A stretch of 7,146 bases of DNA, from NCBI GenBank assembly GCA_013813615.1, contig JACCRJ010000007.1, positions 1 to 7,146 of the forward strand. The letters are read 5' to 3'. Source of the DNA: Lautropia sp. (GTDB taxonomy: Bacteria > Pseudomonadota > Gammaproteobacteria > Burkholderiales > Burkholderiaceae_E). The position numbers and the translations under genes were made by a program. Below, piece after piece: positions 1 to 5,938 of the stretch. Within the stretch, counting starts at the first letter, position 1, and each line of letters starts with the position of its first letter. The notes under the pieces are model-generated. The model made no database searches. It was given only the letters and a program-made list of their open reading frames with translations, and was not told the origin of the DNA.

Positions 1-214
1 GATGAAGGCAGCACTCGAAAAGCTGGTTCATAGCTGTCATGGAGATGACCGGCCGGATTGTCCCATTCTTGGCGGTTTGGAAACAGGAATCTCGTCCAGC
101 GGGGATGCTCCGGCTCAAAAGGGCGCCTCGCCAGGTGTCAGGGAGATTCCCGCTGCCTCACGCGGTCTGGCAGGCCTCGGTCCCGTTTCTTCAAAAGCCA
201 ACGCAGCAAGGTAG
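1..214 (+). CDS. MerR-family metal-responsive regulator, C-terminal part (CueR-like)
   Basis: Only the end of this gene is in the window; the reading frame runs in from before base 1 and stops with TAG at 212-214. Its visible start contains CHGDDRPDC followed by PIL, the C-X7-C metal-binding loop typical of CueR-type and related heavy-metal MerR regulators, in which two cysteines bind the metal ion at the dimer interface. The preceding LEKLVHS fits the end of the long dimerisation helix. The DNA-binding winged helix would lie upstream and cannot be seen. The family normally ends within a few to about twenty residues of this loop, but here about 50 further residues follow, rich in Gly, Ser, Ala and Pro, which is odd. 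The copper ATPase starts 37 bases downstream on the same strand, so this is probably its regulator. Copper is inferred from that neighbour; other soft metals are possible. Confidence 0.8.
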   Translation, partial: MKAALEKLVHSCHGDDRPDCPILGGLETGISSSGDAPAQKGASPGVREIPAASRGLAGLGPVSSKANAAR

Positions 215-241
215 TTCCGGCTCACAAGATCTTTAGATTGC

Positions 242-246
242 GAGGA
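242..246 (+). promoter_or_regulatory. Shine-Dalgarno site of the P-type ATPase
   Basis: GAGGA lies five bases before the ATG at 252 and supports that start. The gap between the regulator stop and this ATG is only 37 bases. I could not find a CueR-type dyad with a long -35/-10 spacer in it, so co-transcription with the regulator is the simplest reading. Confidence 0.6.
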
Positions 247-251
247 ATCCA

Positions 252-2615
252 ATGAACGAAGCCTTACAGCATAGCCATGGTCCCGCCATTGTGCATACTC
301 ATGCTCAGCAGGCGGTCCCTCCCGTCGCCGACGAGTTAAAGGACCCCGTTTGTGGCATGACGGTCACCGATCAGTCGCCCCATCGGGCGAAGCACGATGG
401 CCGGTCGTACTACTTCTGTAGCGCAAAATGCCAGTCGAAGTTCGCTGCCGCGCCCCTTGACTATCTGAAAGGGCCGCAGGTTGGTCCTGTCGCGGCACCT
501 TCGGCTCCGGACGTGCCCGGCACTGTTTACACCTGTCCGATGCACCCGGAGGTGCGGCAGGAGCACCCTGGCAACTGTCCGAAATGCGGCATGACGCTTG
601 AACCTGAGGTTCCGAGTCTTGATGACGAGGAGAATCCGGAGCTCAAGGACTTTCAGCGTCGGTTTTGGTGGACCTTGCCGCTGACTGTGGTGGTTACGGC
701 GCTGGCCATGGTCGGTCATCGGCTGGGGTGGTTCGACATGACCACTCAGAGTTGGATCGAACTGGTTCTTTCGGCGCCCATTGTTCTGTGGGCAGGCTGG
801 CCGTTCTTCGTGCGGGGTGCCCAGTCAGTCGTTCACCGCAGTCCCAACATGTGGACGCTGATCGGCTTGGGCACGGGGGCCGCCTTTGTCTACAGCGTCG
901 TTGCCACGGTGGCACCCGGCGTCTTCCCTGATTCGTTCATGTCGATGGGCCGAGTAGCGGTATATTTCGAGGCGGCCGCCGTCATCATATCCCTGACCCT
1001 GCTGGGTCAGATACTGGAACTCAAGGCCCGCTCCCAGACCTCGGCCGCCATCAAATCGCTGCTCGGATTGGCTCCCAAGACAGCGCGTCGCATCAACGCC
1101 GACGGTACCGAGGAGGATGTGCCGTTGACTCATGTCCACGTGGGCGACACCCTGCGAGTGCGTCCCGGAGAAAAAGTGCCGGTGGATGGCACGGTCGTGG
1201 AGGGCGGCAGCGCAGTGGACGAATCGATGCTGACCGGCGAGCCACTGCCCGTCAGCAAACGCGCCGGAGATGGACTGATCGGCGCGACGCTCAATACCTC
1301 CGGTGCGCTGGTCATGCGTTCCGAGCGCGTCGGCTCCCAGACCATGCTTGCTCAGATCGTGCAGATGGTGGCGCAGGCCCAGCGTTCGAAGGCGCCGATG
1401 CAGCGGATGGCCGACAAGGTGGCGGGGGTGTTCGTGATGGCCGTCGTAACGATCGCGGCTGCGACCTTTTTTGCATGGGGATGGTTCGGCCCTGAGCCGA
1501 GCTGGGTCTATGGCCTCATCAACGCGGTGGCGGTGCTGATCATCGCATGTCCCTGTGCGCTGGGTCTGGCTACGCCAATGTCCATCATGGTGGCGACTGG
1601 CAAGGCCGCAACCAGGGGCGTCTTGTTCAGGGATGCCGCCGCCATCGAGAACTTCCGCAGGGTCGACACCTTGATAGTAGACAAGACCGGCACGCTGACC
1701 GAAGGCAGGCCAACATTCGACCGCGCGGTGCCCGTCGCCGGCGTTGAAGCCGACGAGGTTCATCGACTGGCGGCGAGCCTGGATCAAGGTAGCGAGCATC
1801 CGCTGGCTGATGCAATCGTCAAAGCGGCGCGCGAGCGGGGTTTAGCGCTCGAGACGGCGGAAAGCTTCGAATCGAGTTCGGGTATCGGTGTGCGGGGCCT
1901 TATCGGCGGGAAGCAGGTCGGACTGGGGAGCTCGGCGCTGATGGAGCAGATGGGAATTGCGGTTGATAGCCTGCTGCCGCAGGCCGAAGCGCTGCGCGCG
2001 GAGGGCGCGAGCGTGATGCACCTGGCCTTGGACGGCAAGTTGATGGGCCTGCTCGCCGTCTCCGACCCGGTCAAGCCGACCACCTTTGAAGCCCTCGAAA
2101 ACTTGAGAGCCGCTGGCATGCGAGTGGTCATGGCCACGGGCGATGGACTCACCACTGCCAAATCGGTTGCGGCGCGCCTGGGCATTGATGAGGTCTACGG
2201 AGAGGTAAAGCCGGCAGACAAGCTGGCTCTTGTGGAGAGGCTCCAGAAGGAAGGGCGGGTAGTCGCCATGGCCGGCGATGGCATCAACGACGCTCCGGCG
2301 CTGGCGAAGGCCGACGTCGGCGTCGCAATGGGAACCGGAACTGACGTGGCAATGAACAGTGCCCAGGTCACGCTGGTGAAGGGCGATTTGCGGGGCATTG
2401 CCCAGGCCCGATCGATATCTGTGGCCACCGTCGCCAATATGAAGCAGAACCTCGGCTTCGCGTTTGTCTACAACGCTCTGGGCGTGCCCCTGGCGGCGGG
2501 GGTTCTCTTTCCGTTCACCGGCTGGCTCTTGTCCCCGATGATTGCAGCCCTCGCGATGAGCCTGAGTTCGGTGTCGGTCATCAGCAATGCCCTGCGCTTG
2601 CGCAACGCGCGCTGA
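252..2615 (+). CDS. copA: Cu(I)-translocating P1B-type ATPase with YHS and heavy-metal-binding N-terminal domains
   Basis: This 787-residue inner-membrane pump exports monovalent copper (possibly silver) from the cytoplasm using ATP. The first 20 residues are His-rich. A YHS domain follows at about 30-72 (DPVCGM at 31-36, YYFC at 53-56), then a heavy-metal-binding ribbon at about 92-118 (CPMHPE, CPKCGM). There is no CxxC HMA domain. The catalytic core is complete: TGE at 328-330 (actuator), CPC at 433-435 in the transport helix, phosphorylated Asp477 in DKTGT, the SEHPLAD motif with His516-Pro517, and GDGIND at 675-680. YN at 740-741 and MSLSS at 769-773 in the last two helices match Cu(I)-type (P1B-1) selectivity. 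About eight membrane helices are expected. The ATG has a good ribosome site. The upstream MerR-type gene probably controls expression. SilP-like silver export is the main alternative, since the SilP family shares this N-terminal ribbon. Confidence 0.95.
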   Translation: MNEALQHSHGPAIVHTHAQQAVPPVADELKDPVCGMTVTDQSPHRAKHDGRSYYFCSAKCQSKFAAAPLDYLKGPQVGPVAAPSAPDVPGTVYTCPMHPEVRQEHPGNCPKCGMTLEPEVPSLDDEENPELKDFQRRFWWTLPLTVVVTALAMVGHRLGWFDMTTQSWIELVLSAPIVLWAGWPFFVRGAQSVVHRSPNMWTLIGLGTGAAFVYSVVATVAPGVFPDSFMSMGRVAVYFEAAAVIISLTLLGQILELKARSQTSAAIKSLLGLAPKTARRINADGTEEDVPLTHVHVGDTLRVRPGEKVPVDGTVVEGGSAVDESMLTGEPLPVSKRAGDGLIGATLNTSGALVMRSERVGSQTMLAQIVQMVAQAQRSKAPMQRMADKVAGVFVMAVVTIAAATFFAWGWFGPEPSWVYGLINAVAVLIIACPCALGLATPMSIMVATGKAATRGVLFRDAAAIENFRRVDTLIVDKTGTLTEGRPTFDRAVPVAGVEADEVHRLAASLDQGSEHPLADAIVKAARERGLALETAESFESSSGIGVRGLIGGKQVGLGSSALMEQMGIAVDSLLPQAEALRAEGASVMHLALDGKLMGLLAVSDPVKPTTFEALENLRAAGMRVVMATGDGLTTAKSVAARLGIDEVYGEVKPADKLALVERLQKEGRVVAMAGDGINDAPALAKADVGVAMGTGTDVAMNSAQVTLVKGDLRGIAQARSISVATVANMKQNLGFAFVYNALGVPLAAGVLFPFTGWLLSPMIAALAMSLSSVSVISNALRLRNAR

Positions 2616-2696
2616 CACTCAGCAAGCTGAAGACTGCGGCTCAGTGAATGACATGACCTGTGGCCAGTGAAACGCGCCTCAGGGCGAGGAGACGGA

Positions 2697-2718
2697 GCGA
2701 GCCGCCTGCGCGGCTTGC
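2697..2718. terminator. GC-rich hairpin between convergent genes (possible bidirectional terminator)
   Basis: A 9-bp stem with one G-U pair (arms 2697-2705 and 2710-2718) encloses a four-base CTGC loop. It sits between the ATPase stop at 2615 and the convergent response-regulator stop at 2731. No T-run follows on either side, so a classical intrinsic terminator is not certain; it may only stabilise transcript ends. Confidence 0.35.
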
Positions 2719-2730
2719 GTAGGGATTCGA

Positions 2731-3120
2731 TCAATCGTCTGCGCCTCGGCGGCGCGCCTTGGCCAGCACCTCGAGTAGCGCTTCAGCCTCCACCGGTTTC
2801 GTCAAGTGAACGTCGAATCCCGCCTCATGCGATGCGCGCCTGTGGGCATCGCTGCCCCAGCCTGTAACTGCCACCATCAGAGTGTGTCCGACGAGCGCTT
2901 CCTCCCGCAGTAACGCTGCGGCCTGATAGCCGTTGATACCCGGCAGTCCCACGTCCAGGAGGATGACGTCCGGCCTGAAGTGACGGGCGGCCTCCACAAC
3001 CTCCAGGCCGTCGTGCACGGTCGCCGTATGATGGCCGAAAGACTCGAGGAGCATCGCAAGCACCTCAGCGGCATCTACGTTGTCGTCCACAACCAGCACT
3101 TGAAGCGGCGCATTTTCCAT
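2731..3120 (-). CDS. Single-domain response regulator (CheY-like receiver)
   Basis: This 129-residue protein is one receiver domain with no output domain. Asp12 and Asp13 form the acidic pocket, Asp56 in LLDVGLPG is the phosphoacceptor, Thr86 is the switch threonine, and Lys108-Pro109 (TKP) completes the active site, so phosphotransfer chemistry should be intact. The wording of the domain (VDDNVDAAEVLAMLLE, VTGWG, GFDVHLTKP) closely follows receivers usually fused to the C-terminus of hybrid PAS histidine kinases. The chosen ATG at 3118-3120 is the nearest before the domain but has no clear ribosome site. The frame stays open far upstream, and the residues just before it (VVVPVASPEAA) resemble a kinase-to-receiver linker. 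It may therefore be a detached receiver that takes phosphate from a separate kinase, for example the one at 5939-7066. Its effect on gene expression, if any, must be indirect. Confidence 0.88.
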   Translation of the reverse strand: MENAPLQVLVVDDNVDAAEVLAMLLESFGHHTATVHDGLEVVEAARHFRPDVILLDVGLPGINGYQAAALLREEALVGHTLMVAVTGWGSDAHRRASHEAGFDVHLTKPVEAEALLEVLAKARRRGADD

Positions 3121-3292
3121 CAAGGGGATGTTAAGGGCGGCTTCTGGAGATGCAACCGGTACTACTACCGCTGGTCCGTATTTATGTCTCCGGCCCGACG
3201 CATGGCGGCCTACGCGGAAATCCAGTCCGGTCACCGAGAATCTTCCGCACCGGCAATGCGCTGAGTACCGGAACAGGACACGCATGCCTGGA

Positions 3293-3298
3293 TACAAT
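3293..3298 (+). promoter_or_regulatory. Possible -10 promoter element for the small charged protein
   Basis: TACAAT resembles a sigma-70 -10 box. A transcript would begin near 3305, leaving space for a ribosome site only if translation starts at 3325 or 3340. No good -35 box is seen about 17 bases upstream, so this is weak. Confidence 0.2.
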
Positions 3299-3309
3299 CC
3301 AACGGAACG

Positions 3310-3339
3310 ATGGAGGTTCAGGCGATGGAGGTTCAGGCG
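3310..3339 (+). repeat. Perfect 15-bp tandem duplication carrying ribosome site and start codon
   Basis: The 15-base unit ATGGAGGTTCAGGCG occurs twice without mismatch (3310-3324 and 3325-3339) and is followed directly by a third ATG at 3340. Each unit holds GGAGG eight bases before the next ATG, so the repeat duplicates a complete translation-start signal. As 15 is divisible by three, all three ATGs share one frame. Confidence 0.9.
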
Positions 3340-3543
3340 ATGAGCAAGAAGCAATTCGAGAGGAAAGAAGGGGAGTCGTTTGAGGAGTTCATCCGCCGGG
3401 CGCGCCCCACGAGCGATGAAGAACTTCAGCAGGCCGTTGCCGACTGGATGAAGGACGAGACTCCGGAGGAGACTGACGAAGCTGCGGAAGCTTACCGGCT
3501 TCTTCAGGCAGAAGCGCTGATCAAAGAGTTCAGGAAGATCTAG
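3340..3543 (+). CDS. Small charged protein of unknown function
   Basis: I do not recognise this protein. From the ATG at 3340 it has 67 residues, is rich in Glu, Asp, Lys and Arg, and is probably mostly helical, with a basic-acidic start (SKKQFERKEGESFEEFIRRA) and an acidic middle (KDETPEETDEAAEA). There is no signal peptide or membrane segment, so it is likely cytoplasmic. Three in-frame ATGs are available: 3310 (77 residues, no ribosome site), 3325 and 3340 (both with GGAGG eight bases upstream). I chose 3340 because the two earlier codon blocks are the repeated start signal and encode only MEVQA twice. It stands alone, divergent from the response regulator and convergent with the frameshifted gene at 3651-3894. 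Its codon choice fits the surrounding GC-rich genes. The length and acidic helices would suit a small regulator or antitoxin-like protein, but no toxin gene is adjacent and I make no functional claim. Confidence 0.7.
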   Translation: MSKKQFERKEGESFEEFIRRARPTSDEELQQAVADWMKDETPEETDEAAEAYRLLQAEALIKEFRKI

Positions 3544-3587
3544 TCGGGCTCGCGCACCGTATGGGATGCCGACATGGTGAGGCCAGC

Positions 3588-3607
3588 CGGGGCTCAGCGG
3601 TGCCCCG
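3588..3607. terminator. Short GC-rich hairpin between convergent genes
   Basis: A perfect 6-bp stem (CGGGGC at 3588-3593, GCCCCG at 3602-3607) encloses an eight-base loop. It lies in the 107-base gap between the stop of the small charged protein (3543) and the stop of the convergent frameshifted gene (3651). No T-run follows. I see nothing else in this gap. Confidence 0.2.
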
Positions 3608-3650
3608 TTCAGCGGCTCCCTGCAGCCGGTGGGCACGTTTCCTGCGCGCC

Positions 3651-3894
3651 TCAGGCGGTCTTGACAGCCGGCACGCAAGGACCCCGGTCCTCCGCCAGCC
3701 CCTCGATCTCTTCGAGCCTGACGACCTGGGCATGCCGATGTTCGCTGCGGTCCAGGACGTTGACCGGGTCTTCCTGCGAAACAAATGCTACCCACGGTCC
3801 TTCCGGCCATCGACCACTTTTGCATAGACGCGACCTGCTTAACAGCGGATTTGAGGACGGATTGATCGTACGTGTCGAAATCCTGAATCTTCAT
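3651..3894 (-). pseudogene. Frameshifted small gene of unknown function
   Basis: Two minus-strand frames together read as one protein. The first begins at the ATG at 3892-3894, preceded by AGAGGG ten bases upstream, and gives MKIQDFDTYDQSVLKSAVKQ followed by VASMQKW. The second, in the +1 frame, gives WPEGPWVAFVSQEDPVNVLD and continues with EHRHAQVVRLEEIEGLAEDR to a TGA at 3651-3653. The second stretch has no ATG, GTG or TTG start of its own nearby, yet shows normal GC-rich codon use and globular-looking composition. The total of 244 bases is one more than a multiple of three, as expected for a single extra base in an ancestral gene of about 80 codons. The shift must lie near 3795-3825, where an AAAA run (3818-3821) is an obvious slip point. 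It could be a pseudogene, a sequencing error or a programmed shift. I do not recognise the family. Confidence 0.55.
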
Positions 3895-4069
3895 CCGTCA
3901 CATTCCCTCTTTACAATCGCCGGATTCGCCATGGGATCTTGTTTCCTACAGTACGGCCGTGCGGGGAATGCAGTGGCTGCAAGACACCTTTGTGAACGAG
4001 GATATGCCTACGCGGGCAGGTCGCTTGCATACTTGTCAGCCCACGCCTAGCGACGTACTCAAGACGCCG

Positions 4070-4255
4070 ATGACGAAACGTTCGAGTCCCCATAACCCGG
4101 GGCAGCAGGCCGCCGGGGAACCTGCCGACGGCGCTCCCGAGGACCTGCCGCCACCATCGCCGACGCCGCCGGTACCCCCGATTCCAACCCGCCCGCTCGA
4201 TTGGCCGCCTGGCGAAGGGGTCGATCCGCCTCCCGGACCGGTGCCCGCCCCGTAG
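4070..4255 (+). CDS. Possible small proline-rich protein
   Basis: An ATG at 4070 opens a 61-residue frame ending with TAG at 4253-4255. The first 26 residues are polar. From residue 27 to the end, about half of the residues are proline (PPPSPTPPVPPIPTRPLDWP, then GEGVDPPPGPVPAP), which would be an extended, disordered tail. There is no signal peptide or membrane helix. No convincing ribosome site precedes the ATG, and the frame is also open upstream to an ATG at 3959, whose extra residues look non-coding. Its stop is only 22 bases from the stop of the convergent hydrolase. Low-complexity GC-rich DNA can yield such frames by chance, so this is a moderate call. The tidy polar start, the lone tryptophan in RPLDWPPGEG and the stop placed just before the hydrolase favour a real gene. 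Confidence 0.45.
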   Translation: MTKRSSPHNPGQQAAGEPADGAPEDLPPPSPTPPVPPIPTRPLDWPPGEGVDPPPGPVPAP

Positions 4256-4277
4256 CCGAGGCCGGCAGTGGCATCCA

Positions 4278-5105
4278 TCAGCCAGCCGCACGGGGCATCA
4301 GGGGCGCGAGCGCTTTCGCCCACCACCCCGTCCCGATCCGGCTGGGCCAGTCGTTGTGGCCCGCTGATTCGATCACCAGCAGTGCCTTGGGTGGCGCGAG
4401 GTTCTCGTGCAGCGCCTGTCCGAACCGCGCCGGCACGATGGCGTCCGCTTCGGCAACCGCGACCACAACCGGACGGCGGAACTCGCGCAGGCTTTCGGCT
4501 GTGTCGTACCGGTCCCGCAAAAGCCACTTCACCGGCAGCCACGGATAATGGAAGCTGGCGACCTGCTCGAGCCTTTCCCAGGGCGTGATCAGCAGAAGGC
4601 CGCTGACCTTGTCCTGCTGGCGCGCAGCCGCCGCGGCCGCAACCGCCGCACCAAGCGATTCGCCAATGACTATCAGCGGCTCCCCCTGCAGTCGGTGAGC
4701 CAGCGCAATCGTCTCTTCGGCGTCGCTGACCAGGGTGGCCTCGCCGGGTTCGCCGGGGCGTGGGCCGTAGCCCGGATACTCGGCCAGGATCACCCGCAGC
4801 CCGAGTGCGGTCAGCGCCTGCGCATAGTACGACCGGTGCGCGGCGTGGCCGGCATTGCCGTGGAAGACGAGGGCGGTGCCTTTGCCTGCAGAGGGCCCTC
4901 CGGGATCTCCAGCGGGCGTGGCCACCAGCCCCCGGAAGGTCCGCTCGTCCGGCCACGGCCGAAGGTCGCTGCCGACCATTTCCGTCAGCTGCGCGCGGGC
5001 GGGAAAGTAAAGCATCCGGTCCTGAAGCATCGCGCTACTCGCCATCATGATGGCAACGGCTGTAACGAATCCGATCAAGGTCGCCGCCCTGGTTGCCTGT
5101 GCCAA
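4278..5105 (-). CDS. Membrane-anchored alpha/beta hydrolase (BEM46/ABHD13-like)
   Basis: This 275-residue protein has an N-terminal hydrophobic segment at about 8-28, probably an uncleaved membrane anchor, followed by QDRMLYFPAR, the phrase that typically opens BEM46/ABHD13-type serine hydrolases. The alpha/beta-hydrolase core follows: HGN at 82-84 (oxyanion region), AEYPGYG at 109-114, nucleophile Ser150 in GESLGA, Asp221 in EADAIVP and His250 in GHNDW, giving a complete catalytic triad. The natural substrate cannot be told from sequence; an ester or acyl bond is expected, at the membrane surface. The start is TTG at 5103-5105, supported by a strong ribosome site (GAGGAA, seven bases away). 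The first internal ATG would cut into the anchor. The lipoprotein gene ends 40 bases upstream on the same strand, suggesting an operon and a joint envelope role. Confidence 0.9.
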   Translation of the reverse strand: MAQATRAATLIGFVTAVAIMMASSAMLQDRMLYFPARAQLTEMVGSDLRPWPDERTFRGLVATPAGDPGGPSAGKGTALVFHGNAGHAAHRSYYAQALTALGLRVILAEYPGYGPRPGEPGEATLVSDAEETIALAHRLQGEPLIVIGESLGAAVAAAAAARQQDKVSGLLLITPWERLEQVASFHYPWLPVKWLLRDRYDTAESLREFRRPVVVAVAEADAIVPARFGQALHENLAPPKALLVIESAGHNDWPSRIGTGWWAKALAPLMPRAAG

Positions 5106-5112
5106 GCGTGAG

Positions 5113-5118
5113 TTCCTC
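5113..5118 (-). promoter_or_regulatory. Shine-Dalgarno site that supports a TTG start for the hydrolase
   Basis: On the minus strand GAGGAA lies seven bases before the TTG at 5103-5105. It is the only good ribosome site near the 5' end and places the start upstream of the membrane anchor. Confidence 0.6.
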
Positions 5119-5145
5119 AGGAAGCGCCTTCGGAAGCGCCCGCGT

Positions 5146-5463
5146 TTAGCCGACGGGCTCCTTCCAGCCCGGCTCGCCCGGTCCCACGCAGCGGAACAGG
5201 ACCTCGCCGGCCGACCGGGTCGCCAGCGGCGCGCCGGTGCCGTCGACCCTCAGCAACTGCCTGCCCTGATCGAAGCAGAATCGGATAGAGCGCTGGTAGT
5301 TTTCGTCATGGTAGCCCGCCGTGCCGGGCGCGACGCTGCCGGCCGTGTAGACCCCGCCGCCGAGGGGCACCGGGAACTGGCTGGCTGGGGAACCGGTGAC
5401 GCAGCCGGCCAAGCCGAGCGCCCAGCAGGCGACGGTACACGAAAGAGCAACGGCGCGGATCAT
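5146..5463 (-). CDS. Small envelope lipoprotein of unknown function
   Basis: The 105-residue product starts with a lipoprotein signal peptide: Arg3, a hydrophobic stretch, and the lipobox LAGC ending at Cys21, which would be lipidated after cleavage. Residue 22 is Val rather than Asp, so sorting to the outer membrane is expected. The mature part of about 85 residues is Gly/Pro-rich at first (PVPLGGGVYTAGSVAPG) and then looks like a small folded domain with two cysteines, Cys63 (RFCFDQG) and Cys92 (LFRCVG), that could form a disulphide in the periplasm. I do not recognise the family. The ATG at 5461-5463 has only a poor ribosome site. It lies directly upstream of the hydrolase with a 40-base gap, so the two are probably co-transcribed. 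A promoter should lie in the 128 bases before it, where a perfect 12-bp palindrome is found. Confidence 0.82.
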   Translation of the reverse strand: MIRAVALSCTVACWALGLAGCVTGSPASQFPVPLGGGVYTAGSVAPGTAGYHDENYQRSIRFCFDQGRQLLRVDGTGAPLATRSAGEVLFRCVGPGEPGWKEPVG

Positions 5464-5556
5464 TGGAAGCTCATCATGGTGGGCTCACAAGAGCCGGACT
5501 CGCGGCGAATCCGGTTCGAATAGGCATGCGGGGGCAGGACAAGGTCGGATGCCCGG

Positions 5557-5568
5557 GTGATCGATCAC
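5557..5568. promoter_or_regulatory. Perfect 12-bp palindrome GTGATCGATCAC
   Basis: This uninterrupted palindrome lies in the 128-base gap between the start of the lipoprotein gene (5463) and the end of the gene at 5592-5834, about 94 bases before the lipoprotein ATG. Its position fits an operator for the lipoprotein/hydrolase unit. It is not a CRP or FNR site, as the half-site spacing is too short. It could also be chance. Confidence 0.25.
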
Positions 5569-5591
5569 GCTACTGCTTGGACTGCCAACGC

Positions 5592-5834
5592 TCAATGCGG
5601 TTTCCTCAGGATACGATATTGCAGGTGTTCCCGCGGGGGAACGTCTGCAGCTTCCATCCCGGCCATATTGCCTCGCACCGCCCGCAACGATGCCAGGGCA
5701 GACTTCAGGCGCTTCAGGATCTCAACGGTACCCTTCGACTTGATCACCTGGGGATTGTCCTCTATGAATCGGAACACGTCGTCCTCCACGATCTCTACCC
5801 GCCGGATCACGTCCTCTAGCTCTTTCGATTGCAT
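5592..5834 (-). CDS. Small helical cytoplasmic protein of unknown function
   Basis: The 80-residue product is not a family I recognise. The ATG at 5832-5834 is chosen because GGAGAG lies six bases upstream; the frame is open 35 codons further, but that part looks non-coding. Residues 1-57 are charged and strongly helical (SKELEDVIRRVEIVEDDVFR, then VEILKRLKSALASLRAVRG), with a break at DNPQVIKSKG, suggesting a two-helix hairpin that could dimerise. The last 20 residues are less ordered. There is no signal peptide or membrane segment. It is transcribed away from the histidine kinase, with 104 bases between the two starts, so they may share a control region. Small helical proteins beside kinases can act as kinase modulators, but nothing in the sequence shows that here. 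Confidence 0.75.
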   Translation of the reverse strand: MQSKELEDVIRRVEIVEDDVFRFIEDNPQVIKSKGTVEILKRLKSALASLRAVRGNMAGMEAADVPPREHLQYRILRKPH

Positions 5835-5938
5835 CACGTTCTCTCCGCCGCGCAGGTCGATGCGCTCGCCTGACACGCCTACGGCAATACCGATGCCTAG
5901 GAACGGGGGGGAGGCACGACCATTGCTCCAGGCAACCA

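Noticed and set aside
120..251. CueR-type operator/promoter before the ATPase
   Set aside because: I looked for a dyad between -35 and -10 boxes with a 19-20 base spacer and found none convincing.
825..1799. Long open frame on the minus strand inside the ATPase gene
   Set aside because: It is antisense to highly conserved ATPase motifs, and its translation is His/Arg/Gln-rich and low in globular character, as expected from GC-rich codon shadows.
3969..3981. Small inverted repeat TGCAG-TGG-CTGCA in the gap upstream of the frameshifted gene
   Set aside because: Five-base arms are expected by chance in GC-rich DNA, and nothing else marks an operator. I see no other clear signal in the 3895-4069 gap.
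3574..4050. Plus-strand frame across 3574-4050
   Set aside because: It lies opposite the frameshifted minus-strand gene, shows Ser/Arg/Ala-rich shadow composition and has no ribosome site.
4036..4956. 306-codon minus-strand frame overlapping the hydrolase
   Set aside because: It is the same strand in another frame, rich in Arg, Gly, Ala and Pro without domains; the hydrolase frame carries a complete catalytic triad.
5495..5526. tRNA-like T-arm (GGTTCGAAT) after the lipoprotein start region
   Set aside because: The flanking bases do not form the five-pair T-stem and no acceptor or anticodon arms can be folded, so it is not a tRNA and gives no att-site evidence.
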